Made by a program: the position numbers and the translations under genes | Part shown: one piece after another, positions 16,252 to 25,919 of the stretch | Layout: each line of letters opens with the position of its first letter | Position numbering within the stretch: position 1 is the first letter of the stretch | Origin: RUG695 sp050943135 | GTDB lineage: Bacteria; Planctomycetota; Planctomycetia; Pirellulales; Thermoguttaceae | Direction of reading: 5' to 3' | DNA: 64,000 nt | Assembly (NCBI GenBank): GCA_050943135.1 | Contig: JBMNOP010000007.1 | Location: forward strand, 62,001-126,000 | The notes under the pieces: model-generated | Told to the model about the DNA's origin: nothing | Databases searched by the model: none | Seen by the model: only the letters and a program-made list of their open reading frames with translations

Positions 16252-16760
16252 CGCGGCGCAAATCCTCCTTCATCGTCGGGCGAGCCGACGAACCCGCCCC
16301 CGCCATGTTTGGCGCGGAGCGTGTAGGTGACAATCCCCGCCGACTGACAGGTTTGAATGACTCGCTGCACAAAACCGACCGAAGCCTCGGAATCGGCACG
16401 AATGATCAGCGTGATGTCTTCCGGGCGAATCTCGCTCATCATTTTTTTTATGCTCAGTTCTTCGCGGAGTACCTCGCCCAGAGGACGCGCCCCGGGCAGA
16501 ACCGACCCGGAATCGAGCCAACAAAGGGCCGAGCCGAGATAGATGTTTTCGTCGGCGTCGATCTGGACCGTCATCGGGTCGCTCGGCGGCGTCTCAGGCG
16601 GCTGGGCCAGTTCGCTGTCGGGCAGATGGATCGCCTCGTTGCTTTCGGCCTGCGAGAAATTGATCACCATGATGAAGAACGTCATCAACAGGAAGACGAT
16701 GTCGATCATCGGGGTCATGTTCGGCTCGAAGACCTCGGATTTCGGGGAAGCAATTCGCAT
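16248..16760 (-). CDS. ExbD/TolR-type biopolymer transport protein (first copy)
   Basis: A 170-residue ExbD/TolR family protein. N-terminal KSEVFEPNMTPMIDIVFLLMTFFIMVI is the membrane helix with the conserved Asp. The periplasmic domain carries ADSEASVGFVQRVIQTCQSAGI near 130-150, the usual C-terminal core. It lies 9 nt after the ExbB gene and overlaps the second exbD. The complex would use the proton gradient to power an envelope process; no TonB-like protein is in the window. Confidence 0.93.
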   Translation of the reverse strand: MRIASPKSEVFEPNMTPMIDIVFLLMTFFIMVINFSQAESNEAIHLPDSELAQPPETPPSDPMTVQIDADENIYLGSALCWLDSGSVLPGARPLGEVLREELSIKKMMSEIRPEDITLIIRADSEASVGFVQRVIQTCQSAGIVTYTLRAKHGGGGFVGSPDDEGGFAPR

Positions 16761-16769
16761 AACAGGGAC

Positions 16770-17594
16770 CTATTTTTGGGGAGACACCGAAGAAAAACGC
16801 CCGATGTAATTGTCGCTGATAATCCCGATTTCGAGAATGAAACGCGCCAGGCGATTCTTGATAATATCGTAGATCGCCAAAGAGGGGATCGCGATCGATA
16901 AGCCGATCATCGTCGTAAAGAGCGCGGTGGCGATCCCTTCGGCGAGCTTCTGCGGCGAAGGAGTCGCGCCGCCGGCGGCGATCACCTGAAACGACGCAAT
17001 CATCCCGACAACGGTACCGAACAGCCCGATCATCGGGGCAATATTCCCGATCAGCGCAAGGTAGCCGATCTGATGCTCGAGTTTCATCGTCTCTTCCTGG
17101 CCGACATCTTGCATGGTCTGCACCGCCTTATCGTACCCGCTCGGGACCCTCGAAAGACCGGCGGCCAGAACCCGGCCGAGGAGCGAGTCGTTCTCTTTGG
17201 CCACCTGGTAGGCCTCTTGGAATTTTTGGTCGTCCATTAACTCCCCGAACTCCAGGATAAGGGATTCGGGAACCAGGTGGACCCGCCGGACCGCGAGCAT
17301 GTTCATCACAATCAGGGCGACATCGAGCAAAGAAAGGAGGACAAAGACCGGGCCGAAGAACCAGCCGAGCGCACGGAACATCCAGACCAGGTAGCTTTCC
17401 TTTTTCGGCGTTTCGGATCCGGGCGAAGCGGGCGCCGCCCCCTGAGCCCCGGGATCTGCGGGAGCCGCGGCCACCGGGCCATCGAGGAACGAGTCGTCGT
17501 CGATGTCGCTGTCAAAATCGATATCCTGTGCCGCCAAGACCAGCGGAAATGCCAAGAAGAAAAAAAGAAAGACGAACCGCAAGTATCTGTTCAT
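16770..17594 (-). CDS. MotA/TolQ/ExbB proton channel protein with signal peptide
   Basis: A 274-residue MotA/TolQ/ExbB protein. An N-terminal signal peptide (1-22) is followed by an Ala/Pro-rich acidic linker, then three membrane helices: about 83-104, then the pair near 174-200 (GYLALIGNIAPMIGLFGTVVG) and 215-235 (GIATALFTTMIGLSIAIPSL). The last two carry the family signature. A signal peptide plus linker is a common variant in planctomycetes. It is third in the operon; the 71-nt gap to the TPR gene could hold a weak internal promoter, but none is obvious. Confidence 0.93.
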   Translation of the reverse strand: MNRYLRFVFLFFFLAFPLVLAAQDIDFDSDIDDDSFLDGPVAAAPADPGAQGAAPASPGSETPKKESYLVWMFRALGWFFGPVFVLLSLLDVALIVMNMLAVRRVHLVPESLILEFGELMDDQKFQEAYQVAKENDSLLGRVLAAGLSRVPSGYDKAVQTMQDVGQEETMKLEHQIGYLALIGNIAPMIGLFGTVVGMIASFQVIAAGGATPSPQKLAEGIATALFTTMIGLSIAIPSLAIYDIIKNRLARFILEIGIISDNYIGRFSSVSPQK

Positions 17595-17665
17595 CGGAAT
17601 TCCTCACAACTCTTTGTATGGATCGGGTTGACGGTTTTGAATTTTAAAGTCCTGCGGTGTCGCCG

Positions 17666-18754
17666 CTAGTTATTGATCTTATACCGCTCGCGCAGAATCG
17701 TCTGGGCCTCGGCCGCACGGTCTTCGCGAAGTTGCTGTTTCCAAAGCTTCACCAGGCACCGGAGCGCCGCGATATGCTCGGTGGGAACGGTCGAGTAGAG
17801 CAGATCGACATGAAGATACGCCGTGATGGCGGCTTTCGGATCTCCCGCCCGTTCGGCGGCTTCGCCCATCGCGTTGTAGAGGGCCGCCTGCAACTCGGTA
17901 TCGCCGGGATCCGATTTGTCGATCACCTCTTGAAAGAGGGCCTTCGATGCCCCGTGATCTTTGCGGAACGAGGCGATCTTCGCCAGACCGACCCGTGCGA
18001 AATTCTTCTGACGGTCGACGCCGGGCACCTCGTCTACCGCCATCACCTCATTATAGGCTTTTTCGGCATCGTCGATATTCCCCTCGATCAGAAGAAGGTT
18101 CGCCAATGCGATGTTCCCTTCCGCCTTGGTTTCGGGCCAGGGGGCGCCGCACAGGTTTTCGTAATAGAGTTTCGCGTTCTTGGTATCCTCCATCGCGATC
18201 AGGATACGCCCCAAAAGGCGGTTCGCCTCGTAGTAGTGCCAGCTTTGCGCGTTGTTCCGAACAAAGTCGTTCAGGCGCGCCCCCCCTCGGCGAAGCGTCA
18301 TTTCGGGGTGGCCCGAAAGGGCCAGAAGCCCCGATGCCTGAGCGCGATAGAAGTCGATATCCTGACGGACCGGTTCGGCGGCCGACTCCAATTCCGCTTT
18401 CGGAATTTCGGCGATCTTTCGGAGCGCGTCTTCGAACTGAGCCGCGTCGATCGCCGAACGCGCCACCTGGAGATTGATCGGCTCATCGGTAAAATGGGTT
18501 TCGACGATTCGGTTCGTCGCAATGTTGATACTGAGCCCGGCTTTATCTTCGAGGGTTAACTCGTCGCGGGTGATCTTCAGGATCTTCCCCGACTCGGTCG
18601 TGTCGGCCTCTCCGTTGTAAGGGTCGTTGACGTTCGAGACGATCACCGAATCGCTCCACACGTTTCCGGCAAACGAAACGGCTGCGACCAAAACAAACGA
18701 GGCGACCGACCGTGAGGCGAATCGTGATAGACGAAATCGGGAAAAATTTTTCAT
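17666..18754 (-). CDS. exported TPR-repeat protein
   Basis: A 362-residue protein from the ATG at 18754, which overlaps the stop of the upstream gene by ATGA. A signal peptide (about 1-33, RFASRSVASFVLVAAVSFAGNVWS) precedes a short beta-rich segment (GKILKITRDELTLEDK), then helical repeats with TPR-like pattern from about 110 to 340 (ANRLLGRILIAMEDTKNAKLYYENL, ANLLLIEGNIDDAEKAYNEV, LYNAMGEAAERAGDPKAAITAYL). Probably a periplasmic scaffold that presents cargo or partners to the ExbB/ExbD motor encoded next. Confidence 0.87.
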   Translation of the reverse strand: MKNFSRFRLSRFASRSVASFVLVAAVSFAGNVWSDSVIVSNVNDPYNGEADTTESGKILKITRDELTLEDKAGLSINIATNRIVETHFTDEPINLQVARSAIDAAQFEDALRKIAEIPKAELESAAEPVRQDIDFYRAQASGLLALSGHPEMTLRRGGARLNDFVRNNAQSWHYYEANRLLGRILIAMEDTKNAKLYYENLCGAPWPETKAEGNIALANLLLIEGNIDDAEKAYNEVMAVDEVPGVDRQKNFARVGLAKIASFRKDHGASKALFQEVIDKSDPGDTELQAALYNAMGEAAERAGDPKAAITAYLHVDLLYSTVPTEHIAALRCLVKLWKQQLREDRAAEAQTILRERYKINN

Positions 18755-21700
18755 GGTGCAGACACCTTTTCCTGCTGCAATCGGGGGAAACCTTCTTCCG
18801 ACGCAATGCCGGCGGTCTCCCGAAACGATTTTAGGTATGCTTCCAGCTTTCTTTTGGTCGTCGGCCCCCCCAGATCGGGGTGAAGCCGATGAATTTTCAA
18901 CAGCTCGGTCTCTCCGGCACGGGCCTGGGCGACCCGCGCGGCGGGATCGTCGAGCCCGGCAAGCCACTTGTTGCGACACTCCGTTTTATTGAGGATCGCC
19001 TCGTAGAATCTCTCTTTGAACCGCTCCGATTTATTGATGTTGCGCGACAGAAGCGTGATGATACGGTTCCATCCCCAAATAAGGTTTCGGCCGTTCTGTT
19101 TCGGCACCGCCCCCTGAATGGCCCGCGTATAAAGCGAACGCTTCCTCTTCCCCCACTCTTGAAGGATCGAGGCGGCCTCGGTTTGCAGTTCCAGGTTCGT
19201 CTCGTTCGTTTCGAGGACCGGAATGAGCGTTTTGATTGCGTCACCGTAACGACCGAGCTCACGAAGCGCCTCGGCCATGCGGAGAGTCGTGGCGACCTTC
19301 GCATTCGGCGAAGACGCCCATTCCGGCTCGGCGTTGATCCGTTTGAGGATCGCCTGGTAGGTCTTCCCCGCCTTTTTGAAATACTCGGTAGCGCTCCGGG
19401 CGCTCTCGTCGGCATCGGGAACGACCGCTTCCGTTTGCGCGTTTTCGGTTTTGGCGGTCTGCCGGAAGGAATCGGAAACGGCTGCGGTGTTCCTTGAGGG
19501 TTTGAGGCCGAGCCCGAAATTGAAGTAGGTATCGGCCACCCAGCGGAGGGCCAAATAGGTGTTCCCCTGTGAACGGGCCGAAATACGGTCGAGGAACCCC
19601 TCGAATCCGCGGGTGATCTCGCGAAGGGCTTCGGCATCTCCGCTCCGGCGGAGTGTCTGGATCTGTTCCTGGAGCTGTTTGCCGAGCTGGAGATAGACGA
19701 GCGTGAGCCGCTCTTCGCTGCCGACACCGGTATTGACAAAGAGCTCGAGACTATTCATCACCCTTTCGGCCCGATCGAATTTTTGTGTGGCAACCAACAC
19801 ACGCAACCCGAGGGTGAGCGCCGAAAGCTGGAACGGGTCGCTCAGTGGCGAGGGGGGCAAGACCAGCTCCCCGACGGCCGAGGCGTTCTCGTCGGCTTCG
19901 TCGAATTCCGCCGCGTCATCGTCGGCGGGTGTGTCGTCGGCGGTCTCGTCGACACCGGCAAATCGCCGTTCGACCAGCGTGAGCGGGCCGATGTTCGGGT
20001 GCGAGAGCCACATTTCGGCCTCGGCGGGCCGGTCGAGGAGCAGGTCGATCTGCGCGAGCGAAAGGGCGGCATTAACGGTTGGCAGGTCATCGCCTCGGCC
20101 GCCGTTGGTCTGTTCGAGTTTCTTTTTCAGGCCCGATTCGAGTGACGAGCGCGCGCTTTCCAGAAGTTCGCGCAGCGTCTGGTCGGAATCCGGGTCGGAT
20201 TCCGCGTTCTTTTTTTCCAGATGTTCGATATACGTTGTCCAGAGGGACTGTCCGAACTGAATCGCGGCATCGGAATAGGCCGGCGAAGATTCGGGTATGG
20301 CGCCAAGAAGCTCTTTTGCCTTTTCGATATCACCCGCCGCAACCGCGGTATCCATCTGAACGACGAGCGCCTCGCGAACGACCGGAAGGCTCTCGCCGGA
20401 AAAATTCCCGCCCCACTTCCGAACGATATAGTCGGCCCGCGTTTGAACATCTTGCCGGAGCTGTTCAAGGAGCGCTTCGTCTTCCCCGTTCCTTTTCTCT
20501 TCCCGGAACGCACTCTTGGCCGCCAAGAGCGAGATCTCGGCAGCTTTCGGGGCGATGGTACTCCCGCTGCGACGATAGAGGAGAAAATCGCCGAGGATTT
20601 CGGCGTCGAGCCATCGACCGGTCATAAAAGCAAGCGTCGCCCATTGCAGACGGAGTCGGTCGAGCTCGCCCGGTTCGGCGCTGTAACGGCCGGCGGTCTG
20701 AAACGCCGCCCGGAACGCGCGGTCGGCGGCGCGTGCCGTTTCGGCTTTACGCGCTTGGGCCTTGGAAGAAGAGTCGGCCGTTAACGCGTTCCTTGCGTCG
20801 GCGTTAGCCTGCGTGAAATTCGTCCAGGCCCGGTTGAGCTGCTCGACCGCCTCCTCGAACGAAGCGGGCTCGCCTTCATCGGCGGGATTGCCTCGCCCGC
20901 CGAAGATCGGATTGGCCAACAGCTTTTCCGCCTCGGCACCGAACGGACTCTTCTGCCGATAGACGAAGTCGAACCACTCGTATACCTGTTTTTCGGGCCG
21001 GTTGAGAAGCTTGAGCGAGGTCGTTTTTTTGTCGGCAAACGCTTGTTTGGCAGCCTCGACGTACCGGGTCCTGTCGGATGTTTTCAGGTCGTTGAGCTTG
21101 AGAACCGCCCGTCCGGCCAGCAGGTGGATCTGAAGCCCTTCGGCGGTGACGTAGAAGACCGGAGGAAGTGTGTTGGCGTACTTCCATTCATAAAACGCAT
21201 CGACCAGGCGGAAAAGATCGGCCGGTTCCCCTCTGTCGATGACCGTCTGACCGAAGAGGAAGATCGACTCGGTCTTAACGGCATAGAGCGCCTTATCCAT
21301 CGGCAGCGAAAGGAGTTCGTCGAGACACTCCGAGGCAGCGGCGTTGTCACCGAGCGCCAAGGCGGCCTTGGCCTCGAGCAGGCGCGCCTTGAACCCGCCC
21401 GGGTATCGGCTGTACGTTTCGTAGAGGGTCTCAAAGGCCCGGCGCGCGGTTTCGAGCCCCTCCTTGCGCTCCGAAGAGCCTTCCGGATAGGTCTCGGCAA
21501 TCTTCATGATCAGCTCGGCGGCTTTGATGCGCAGCGCCAGGTAGTCGGCGTAGAGGATTTGAGCTTCGGGGGAACGGCTCGTCGATTCGCTCGACTGCAT
21601 CACCTGTGCGGCGGCTTTGGCCTGCGCGATGGCGGTCTCGGCATACTCCGAGGCTTTGGTGTAGCCGTCGCGCACCGTCTTTTCGATCAACCGGCGTTCG

Positions 21701-22128
21701 GTGTCGGAGAGGCCTCTTTCGAGACGGGCCGTCTCGGCGTTACCCTCTTCGGTGTAGATGTCGGCCAGGGCGCCGTTGGCCTGATAGGTGTGGCTGCCAC
21801 CTTCGTTTTCCCGAAGGTAACGGGTCAGGTGCTCCTTGGCCTGATCGGCATAAAGACGGCGCTCGTCGGTGGTGGCCGAGGTACGCATCAGTTCCAGAAC
21901 CGTCTCTCCCAAATAGCGGTCGAGTTCCGGGGCCAGGTCGTCGGGGATCGAGGGGTTGTCCCGAAACGATTCGAGGTAGTTTATCGCAACGTCGTAATAG
22001 CCGCGGCTCATCAGGGCGGTGTAGAACGCCTCCCAATTTTCGGCGGCGGGAAGAAGCGAGGCGAAACCGGCACAAAACAATCCGATCGAAACGAAAAACA
22101 GTATCGGAATACGACGGGACAAAAGCAT
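18751..22128 (-). CDS. large exported TPR-like repeat protein
   Basis: A 1125-residue protein with the start at ATG 22128: this gives a clean signal peptide (RRIPILFFVSIGLFCAGFASLLPAAE) and follows the predicted promoter by about 100 nt. In-frame sequence further upstream lacks such a signal. Nearly the whole protein is Ala/Leu/Glu-rich helical repeat of TPR or similar type (SRGYYDVAINYLESF, AKAALALGDNAAASECLDELL, AEALRELGRYGDAIKTLIPVL). An acidic insert (DDTPADDDAAEFDEADEN) lies near residue 730. First gene of the TPR-ExbB-ExbD-kinase operon and probably its periplasmic scaffold. Confidence 0.85.
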   Translation of the reverse strand: MLLSRRIPILFFVSIGLFCAGFASLLPAAENWEAFYTALMSRGYYDVAINYLESFRDNPSIPDDLAPELDRYLGETVLELMRTSATTDERRLYADQAKEHLTRYLRENEGGSHTYQANGALADIYTEEGNAETARLERGLSDTERRLIEKTVRDGYTKASEYAETAIAQAKAAAQVMQSSESTSRSPEAQILYADYLALRIKAAELIMKIAETYPEGSSERKEGLETARRAFETLYETYSRYPGGFKARLLEAKAALALGDNAAASECLDELLSLPMDKALYAVKTESIFLFGQTVIDRGEPADLFRLVDAFYEWKYANTLPPVFYVTAEGLQIHLLAGRAVLKLNDLKTSDRTRYVEAAKQAFADKKTTSLKLLNRPEKQVYEWFDFVYRQKSPFGAEAEKLLANPIFGGRGNPADEGEPASFEEAVEQLNRAWTNFTQANADARNALTADSSSKAQARKAETARAADRAFRAAFQTAGRYSAEPGELDRLRLQWATLAFMTGRWLDAEILGDFLLYRRSGSTIAPKAAEISLLAAKSAFREEKRNGEDEALLEQLRQDVQTRADYIVRKWGGNFSGESLPVVREALVVQMDTAVAAGDIEKAKELLGAIPESSPAYSDAAIQFGQSLWTTYIEHLEKKNAESDPDSDQTLRELLESARSSLESGLKKKLEQTNGGRGDDLPTVNAALSLAQIDLLLDRPAEAEMWLSHPNIGPLTLVERRFAGVDETADDTPADDDAAEFDEADENASAVGELVLPPSPLSDPFQLSALTLGLRVLVATQKFDRAERVMNSLELFVNTGVGSEERLTLVYLQLGKQLQEQIQTLRRSGDAEALREITRGFEGFLDRISARSQGNTYLALRWVADTYFNFGLGLKPSRNTAAVSDSFRQTAKTENAQTEAVVPDADESARSATEYFKKAGKTYQAILKRINAEPEWASSPNAKVATTLRMAEALRELGRYGDAIKTLIPVLETNETNLELQTEAASILQEWGKRKRSLYTRAIQGAVPKQNGRNLIWGWNRIITLLSRNINKSERFKERFYEAILNKTECRNKWLAGLDDPAARVAQARAGETELLKIHRLHPDLGGPTTKRKLEAYLKSFRETAGIASEEGFPRLQQEKVSAP

Positions 22129-22232
22129 CGGGCCGATCTTTTCGGAAATGAAGGTGAATCGGATGACGGCGTAAGAATCCGTTGGCAACATCTTTCGGAA
22201 AACTTGAACAACACGCCCCCACACTATACAAT

Positions 22233-22260
22233 AGTATACTATAAACACCGTAAGAAACAA
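22233..22260 (-). promoter_or_regulatory. candidate promoter of TPR-ExbBD-kinase operon
   Basis: TTGTTT (22260-22255), 16-nt spacer, TATACT (22238-22233) on the minus strand, inside an AT-rich island that contrasts with the GC-rich surroundings. The same island (TATACAATAGTATACTATAA) also offers -10-like boxes on the plus strand for the divergent 755-residue gene at 22404. Confidence 0.55.
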
Positions 22261-22403
22261 CATCGGAATGAAGTCGGCTTTCCCCAACCATTTCCCGCGG
22301 ACCGACCCGCGTTTCCCGCGCCGCCGTCGGCGGAAAAAAGACGGGGGATCTCCCCCGAACGGAAAGAAAATCGACCGAATCGAACAAACCCGCCGAGAGA
22401 ACC

Positions 22404-24671
22404 ATGCCCCGATCCGAAGAGTCGCGAAGAGCGGAAACATCATACTTGCCCACCGTTTTCTCCTCCCGAACGGGCCGCCCGAACGCGGCGGTCTTTTCGA
22501 TCGCCCTGCTCTTTTTCGCGTCGCTCTTTCTCTCGCCGGCCCCTCCGCTCCGGGCCGAAGAAGTTTCAGACGGTCTTCCCTTCCTCTTCGAGAGGGAACG
22601 CGATCAGCTCGAACGTCTTTGGAAAAAACTCGACACCGAACCGGATCCGGCCGACCAGACGACCGGATTCATCGCGCTTTCGCGGCAGAGTCGCGCCTAC
22701 CGGGGAAGGCAGGTTCGAATCGAAGGGCGTCTGTTGCGGATCGGCGAAACAGCCTTTCCCGCCGAAAAAGAGGACGGCCTGAGCCTGATCACCTGCTACG
22801 AGTCGTGGGTCCTCCTCGACGATGAACGGCAGATTCCCGTCCGCCTCGTGACCCGTGAAATCCCCGAGGGACTGACCCTGACCCCGCCCGACGATGAAAC
22901 CCTTCGCCGCGAACGGATCGCGGCCGACGGCATCTATTACCGCCTGGCCTCCTACGATGCCGGGGACGACTTCTACTCGTCGCCGGTCATCGTCGCCGAA
23001 TCGTTCACCCTGCAAACGCCGATTTCCCGGCCGGAGGGGGCAGAGTCTGCCCCTCCCTTCCGATACGGCAAGCTGATCGCCCTGGCAGCCCTCTTGGCCC
23101 TCTGGATCCTCGTTCGCCTGGCCGTTCGGAAAACAACGCGCCCCGCGGGCAGGGGAAGGACCCGCCGCGAAACCGCGCGGGTCGACCACGATTTCCGGTT
23201 CGATGAGTCGCAAATCGAAACGCTCAAAACCGCGGCGGATGACGCGCCGCCCCCCCTTTTCCCCGCGCCGGACGCGTCGCCGGGCCAAACGCAACCCGGC
23301 GGCAAACCGGGCAAGGTGGCGCCGCTTCTCCTCTGCGCGCTCCTTTGGACGGGGGAACTCCGTGCCGTGTCGGAAGAGTTCACTCCCACGATCAACCGCA
23401 CTTTCTGGGAAGAAGTCACGCCGATCGACACCGAAACCCTCTTGGCATCGACGTCGGAAGAAGCCCCGCCTTTCCGCGAATCGCTCCGGATCATGCTCGA
23501 CCGACTTCAAAAGAGCATCTCCCCCGCCCTCTTGGCCCGGGATATCCAAGCCGCTGCCACCGAAAATGACGCGGCGCACTCCGCGCCGACCGACGATTAC
23601 CCGAACAACTTCGGTGTTCCTCTCGCCTTCGAGGGGAAGGTTACGGCGATCGACCGACAGACGCTCGATGACCGCGCCGATCTGCCGCCACTGGAAATCT
23701 ATCGGGTTCGGCTCGAGACAGACGGAACGCCTCTCGAAATCCGCACCCCGGAAATCCCGAAAGGGTGGGGCGACGACGGTGCGAAGGGGATCGGCCAGAT
23801 CGGCAGCGGCTTGGGAATCTTCTTCGGCAAATTCGACGCGCCGATCATCGCCGCCGCACGGATCGGCTGGCAAAGCGCGCCGACCCCGCTCGGAAGGCTG
23901 GGATTTGACATTTCCCTCTTCGACCATGTTGCGGCCCACGCGATCGGGGAACTTTCGGCGCTTCCCCCCGGCAAAGAGCGGCAAGCGATGTTACGAAACT
24001 TCCGACTCACCCCCGACGACCGCTTCCCGTTCTACGGGCTTTTGTCGGCGTCGGCCAAGGCGGGGGCGTTTCCTCTCCCCCCCACCGAGCCTCTGACGGT
24101 GATCGACCTTTTCAATCGACCCGCCGAGTCCCAGGGTCGGCTGGTGACCCTTACCGGGCGCCTGCGCCGCGCACAACGGGTGCTGGTCTCCGACGGGGAA
24201 ATCCTTACACTTTACGGGATCGACCACTACTACGAACTCTATCTGTTCACCGCCGACTCGCAAGACTACCCGGTCCTCTTCTGCACGCCGGAACTCCCCG
24301 TCGCGCCCGACGGCCGACCGGTACCGGTCGGTTCGGGCGAGAACTACCGCCAAGAGGTCACGCTGACCGGTTTCCTCTACAAACCGTGGGCTTACCGAAT
24401 CGACACGGCCAACTCCCCCCTGGCCCCCGGATTTCTCGATTCCGATCGGGAAGAAGGGAAAAGGTGGATCGCCGTTCCCCTGATGATCGGTCTGCGGGGT
24501 TCATGGAATCCGGACGCCTCCCTGTCCGAGGAAAACGCCTCTCCCTTTTCACGGGGCGTCGGGTATCTCTTCGGCGCGTTCGTTTTCCTGGTCGTTTTCT
24601 ACCTGACATTTCGCCGACGGCGTTCGAAGCCGCTCCGGTTCACGGTCGGCCGGGACCCGGAGAATCCCTAA
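22404..24671 (+). CDS. exported membrane protein of unknown function with two-part topology
   Basis: A 755-residue protein, not recognised. Layout: signal peptide near 28-50 (FSIALLFFASLFLSPAPPLRA), an extracytoplasmic domain with OB-like GRQVRIEGRLLRIGE, a membrane helix near 222-240, a basic/Pro-rich cytoplasmic linker (to about 305), a second signal-peptide-like helix (KVAPLLLCALLWTGELRA), another extracytoplasmic domain containing a repeat of the first motif (GRLVTLTGRLRRAQRV), and a final membrane helix near 717-735. It looks like two related exported modules in one chain. GAGAG precedes the ATG. Divergent from the TPR operon. Confidence 0.75.
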   Translation: MPRSEESRRAETSYLPTVFSSRTGRPNAAVFSIALLFFASLFLSPAPPLRAEEVSDGLPFLFERERDQLERLWKKLDTEPDPADQTTGFIALSRQSRAYRGRQVRIEGRLLRIGETAFPAEKEDGLSLITCYESWVLLDDERQIPVRLVTREIPEGLTLTPPDDETLRRERIAADGIYYRLASYDAGDDFYSSPVIVAESFTLQTPISRPEGAESAPPFRYGKLIALAALLALWILVRLAVRKTTRPAGRGRTRRETARVDHDFRFDESQIETLKTAADDAPPPLFPAPDASPGQTQPGGKPGKVAPLLLCALLWTGELRAVSEEFTPTINRTFWEEVTPIDTETLLASTSEEAPPFRESLRIMLDRLQKSISPALLARDIQAAATENDAAHSAPTDDYPNNFGVPLAFEGKVTAIDRQTLDDRADLPPLEIYRVRLETDGTPLEIRTPEIPKGWGDDGAKGIGQIGSGLGIFFGKFDAPIIAAARIGWQSAPTPLGRLGFDISLFDHVAAHAIGELSALPPGKERQAMLRNFRLTPDDRFPFYGLLSASAKAGAFPLPPTEPLTVIDLFNRPAESQGRLVTLTGRLRRAQRVLVSDGEILTLYGIDHYYELYLFTADSQDYPVLFCTPELPVAPDGRPVPVGSGENYRQEVTLTGFLYKPWAYRIDTANSPLAPGFLDSDREEGKRWIAVPLMIGLRGSWNPDASLSEENASPFSRGVGYLFGAFVFLVVFYLTFRRRRSKPLRFTVGRDPENP

Positions 24672-24968
24672 GGCTCGTTTTTATCCCACTCACCCTCCTT
24701 CTCGGGTTTATTGGGAGGAGTGAAAGAACCCTCGCAACTCTCCGGTCAACAAGGGGGATTTTCCCATTCCCCCCTGTTTTCACCAAATTTTTGAATTTCT
24801 TTTCCGATAGTGGGGGCACGGCGTCCTTTCGGATCGCGATGGAAAAATCGTTCTTTACACCTTCCGAAAAAAACGCTAACCTTAGCGCGAAGTGAGGGAG
24901 AATCCTTCCGCACCCGGCGCAGGGTGGTTTTCGACGCTATTTTCAGCAAGGTGATCAAAGAGCCCGGA

Positions 24969-25784
24969 ATGTTTAAAACAAAGAAGAATAACGATTGTCG
25001 TGGGGCAGGAACAACGGTCGCTCCGAAAAATCAGGTCGACGAGATATGGTTGAGGTATAAGCAGGATCCCGAGAACATCGACCTTCGGAACAGATTGATC
25101 GAGCACTACATGCCGCTCGTTTGCCATCGGGTCGACCGTTTTCGCACCAGGTTGCCCGGCGAAATCGAACGCGGCGACCTCGTTTCCGCCGGCACCTTCG
25201 GCCTGGTCGACGCCATCACCACATTCGATCCGGGCCGCGGCGTAAAGTTCGAAACCTTCTGCCTTCCCCGGGTTCACGGGGCGATTGTCGACGAACTCCG
25301 TTCGATGGACTGGGTCCCCCGCAAGGTTCGTTCGAAGACGACCAAACTGAACGAGGCATACAAGGTCCTTGAAGGGAAATTCGGTCGCCGTCCTTCCGAA
25401 GAAGAAATTGCCGCTTTCCTGGAAATGCCGGTCGACGAAGTCCATAAAACGATCCGACAGACCGGGGCGGTCAACATTACCAGTCTCGACAAATCGTGGA
25501 CCGACAGTTCCGGCGAAAGCAACGTTTCGGAAATGGACATCCTCGCCGACAAAAACGGGGAAGCCCCTTCGGAAAAGATCGACCGGCAGGAACTGATCCG
25601 CGTCTGCACCAAAGGTCTTTCGCAAAACGAACGTTTGATCATCATCCTCTATTACTACGAGGGACTGACGATGAAAGAGATCGGCGCGACCCTCGACCTG
25701 AGCGAAAGCCGGGTCAGCCAAATCCACAGTTCGATCGTCGAGCGCATCAAAAAGATCCATCACAAGCGGCTGAACGACATCTGA
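24969..25784 (+). CDS. fliA: RNA polymerase sigma factor, FliA/WhiG (sigma-28) family
   Basis: A 271-residue group 3 sigma factor. Region 2 reads GDLVSAGTFGLVDAITTFDPGRGVKFETF and PRVHGAIVDELR, region 3 FGRRPSEEEIAAFLEM, and region 4 LTMKEIGATLDLSESRVSQIHSS, the order and spacing typical of FliA/WhiG. It directs transcription of late flagellar and chemotaxis genes or related developmental genes. The start is ATG 24969; an in-frame GTG six codons earlier is possible. The 297-nt upstream gap (24672-24968) shows no gene. The flagellar export operon of this window lies 22 kb away, so FliA is separated from its usual neighbours. Confidence 0.93.
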   Translation: MFKTKKNNDCRGAGTTVAPKNQVDEIWLRYKQDPENIDLRNRLIEHYMPLVCHRVDRFRTRLPGEIERGDLVSAGTFGLVDAITTFDPGRGVKFETFCLPRVHGAIVDELRSMDWVPRKVRSKTTKLNEAYKVLEGKFGRRPSEEEIAAFLEMPVDEVHKTIRQTGAVNITSLDKSWTDSSGESNVSEMDILADKNGEAPSEKIDRQELIRVCTKGLSQNERLIIILYYYEGLTMKEIGATLDLSESRVSQIHSSIVERIKKIHHKRLNDI

Positions 25785-25824
25785 CCCTGTACTCGGAACA
25801 AACGGAGTTGCAAGATCGGGATGA

Positions 25825-25860
25825 AAGGGGAGCAGGCGAAGAAATTCGTCTGCCCCCCTT
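25825..25860. terminator. bidirectional terminator between convergent genes
   Basis: Stem AAGGGGAGCAGGCGAA / TTCGTCTGCCCCCCTT with a 4-nt loop. It lies between the sigma factor (plus) and the cassette-B hydrolase (minus) and can serve both. The T content after the stem is modest on either strand. Confidence 0.75.
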
Positions 25861-25919
25861 TCGGTTTCGACCGACCCCGGCACCGCAACCGAGGCCTTGC
25901 GGTTCTTTTCCTCGGCCCC

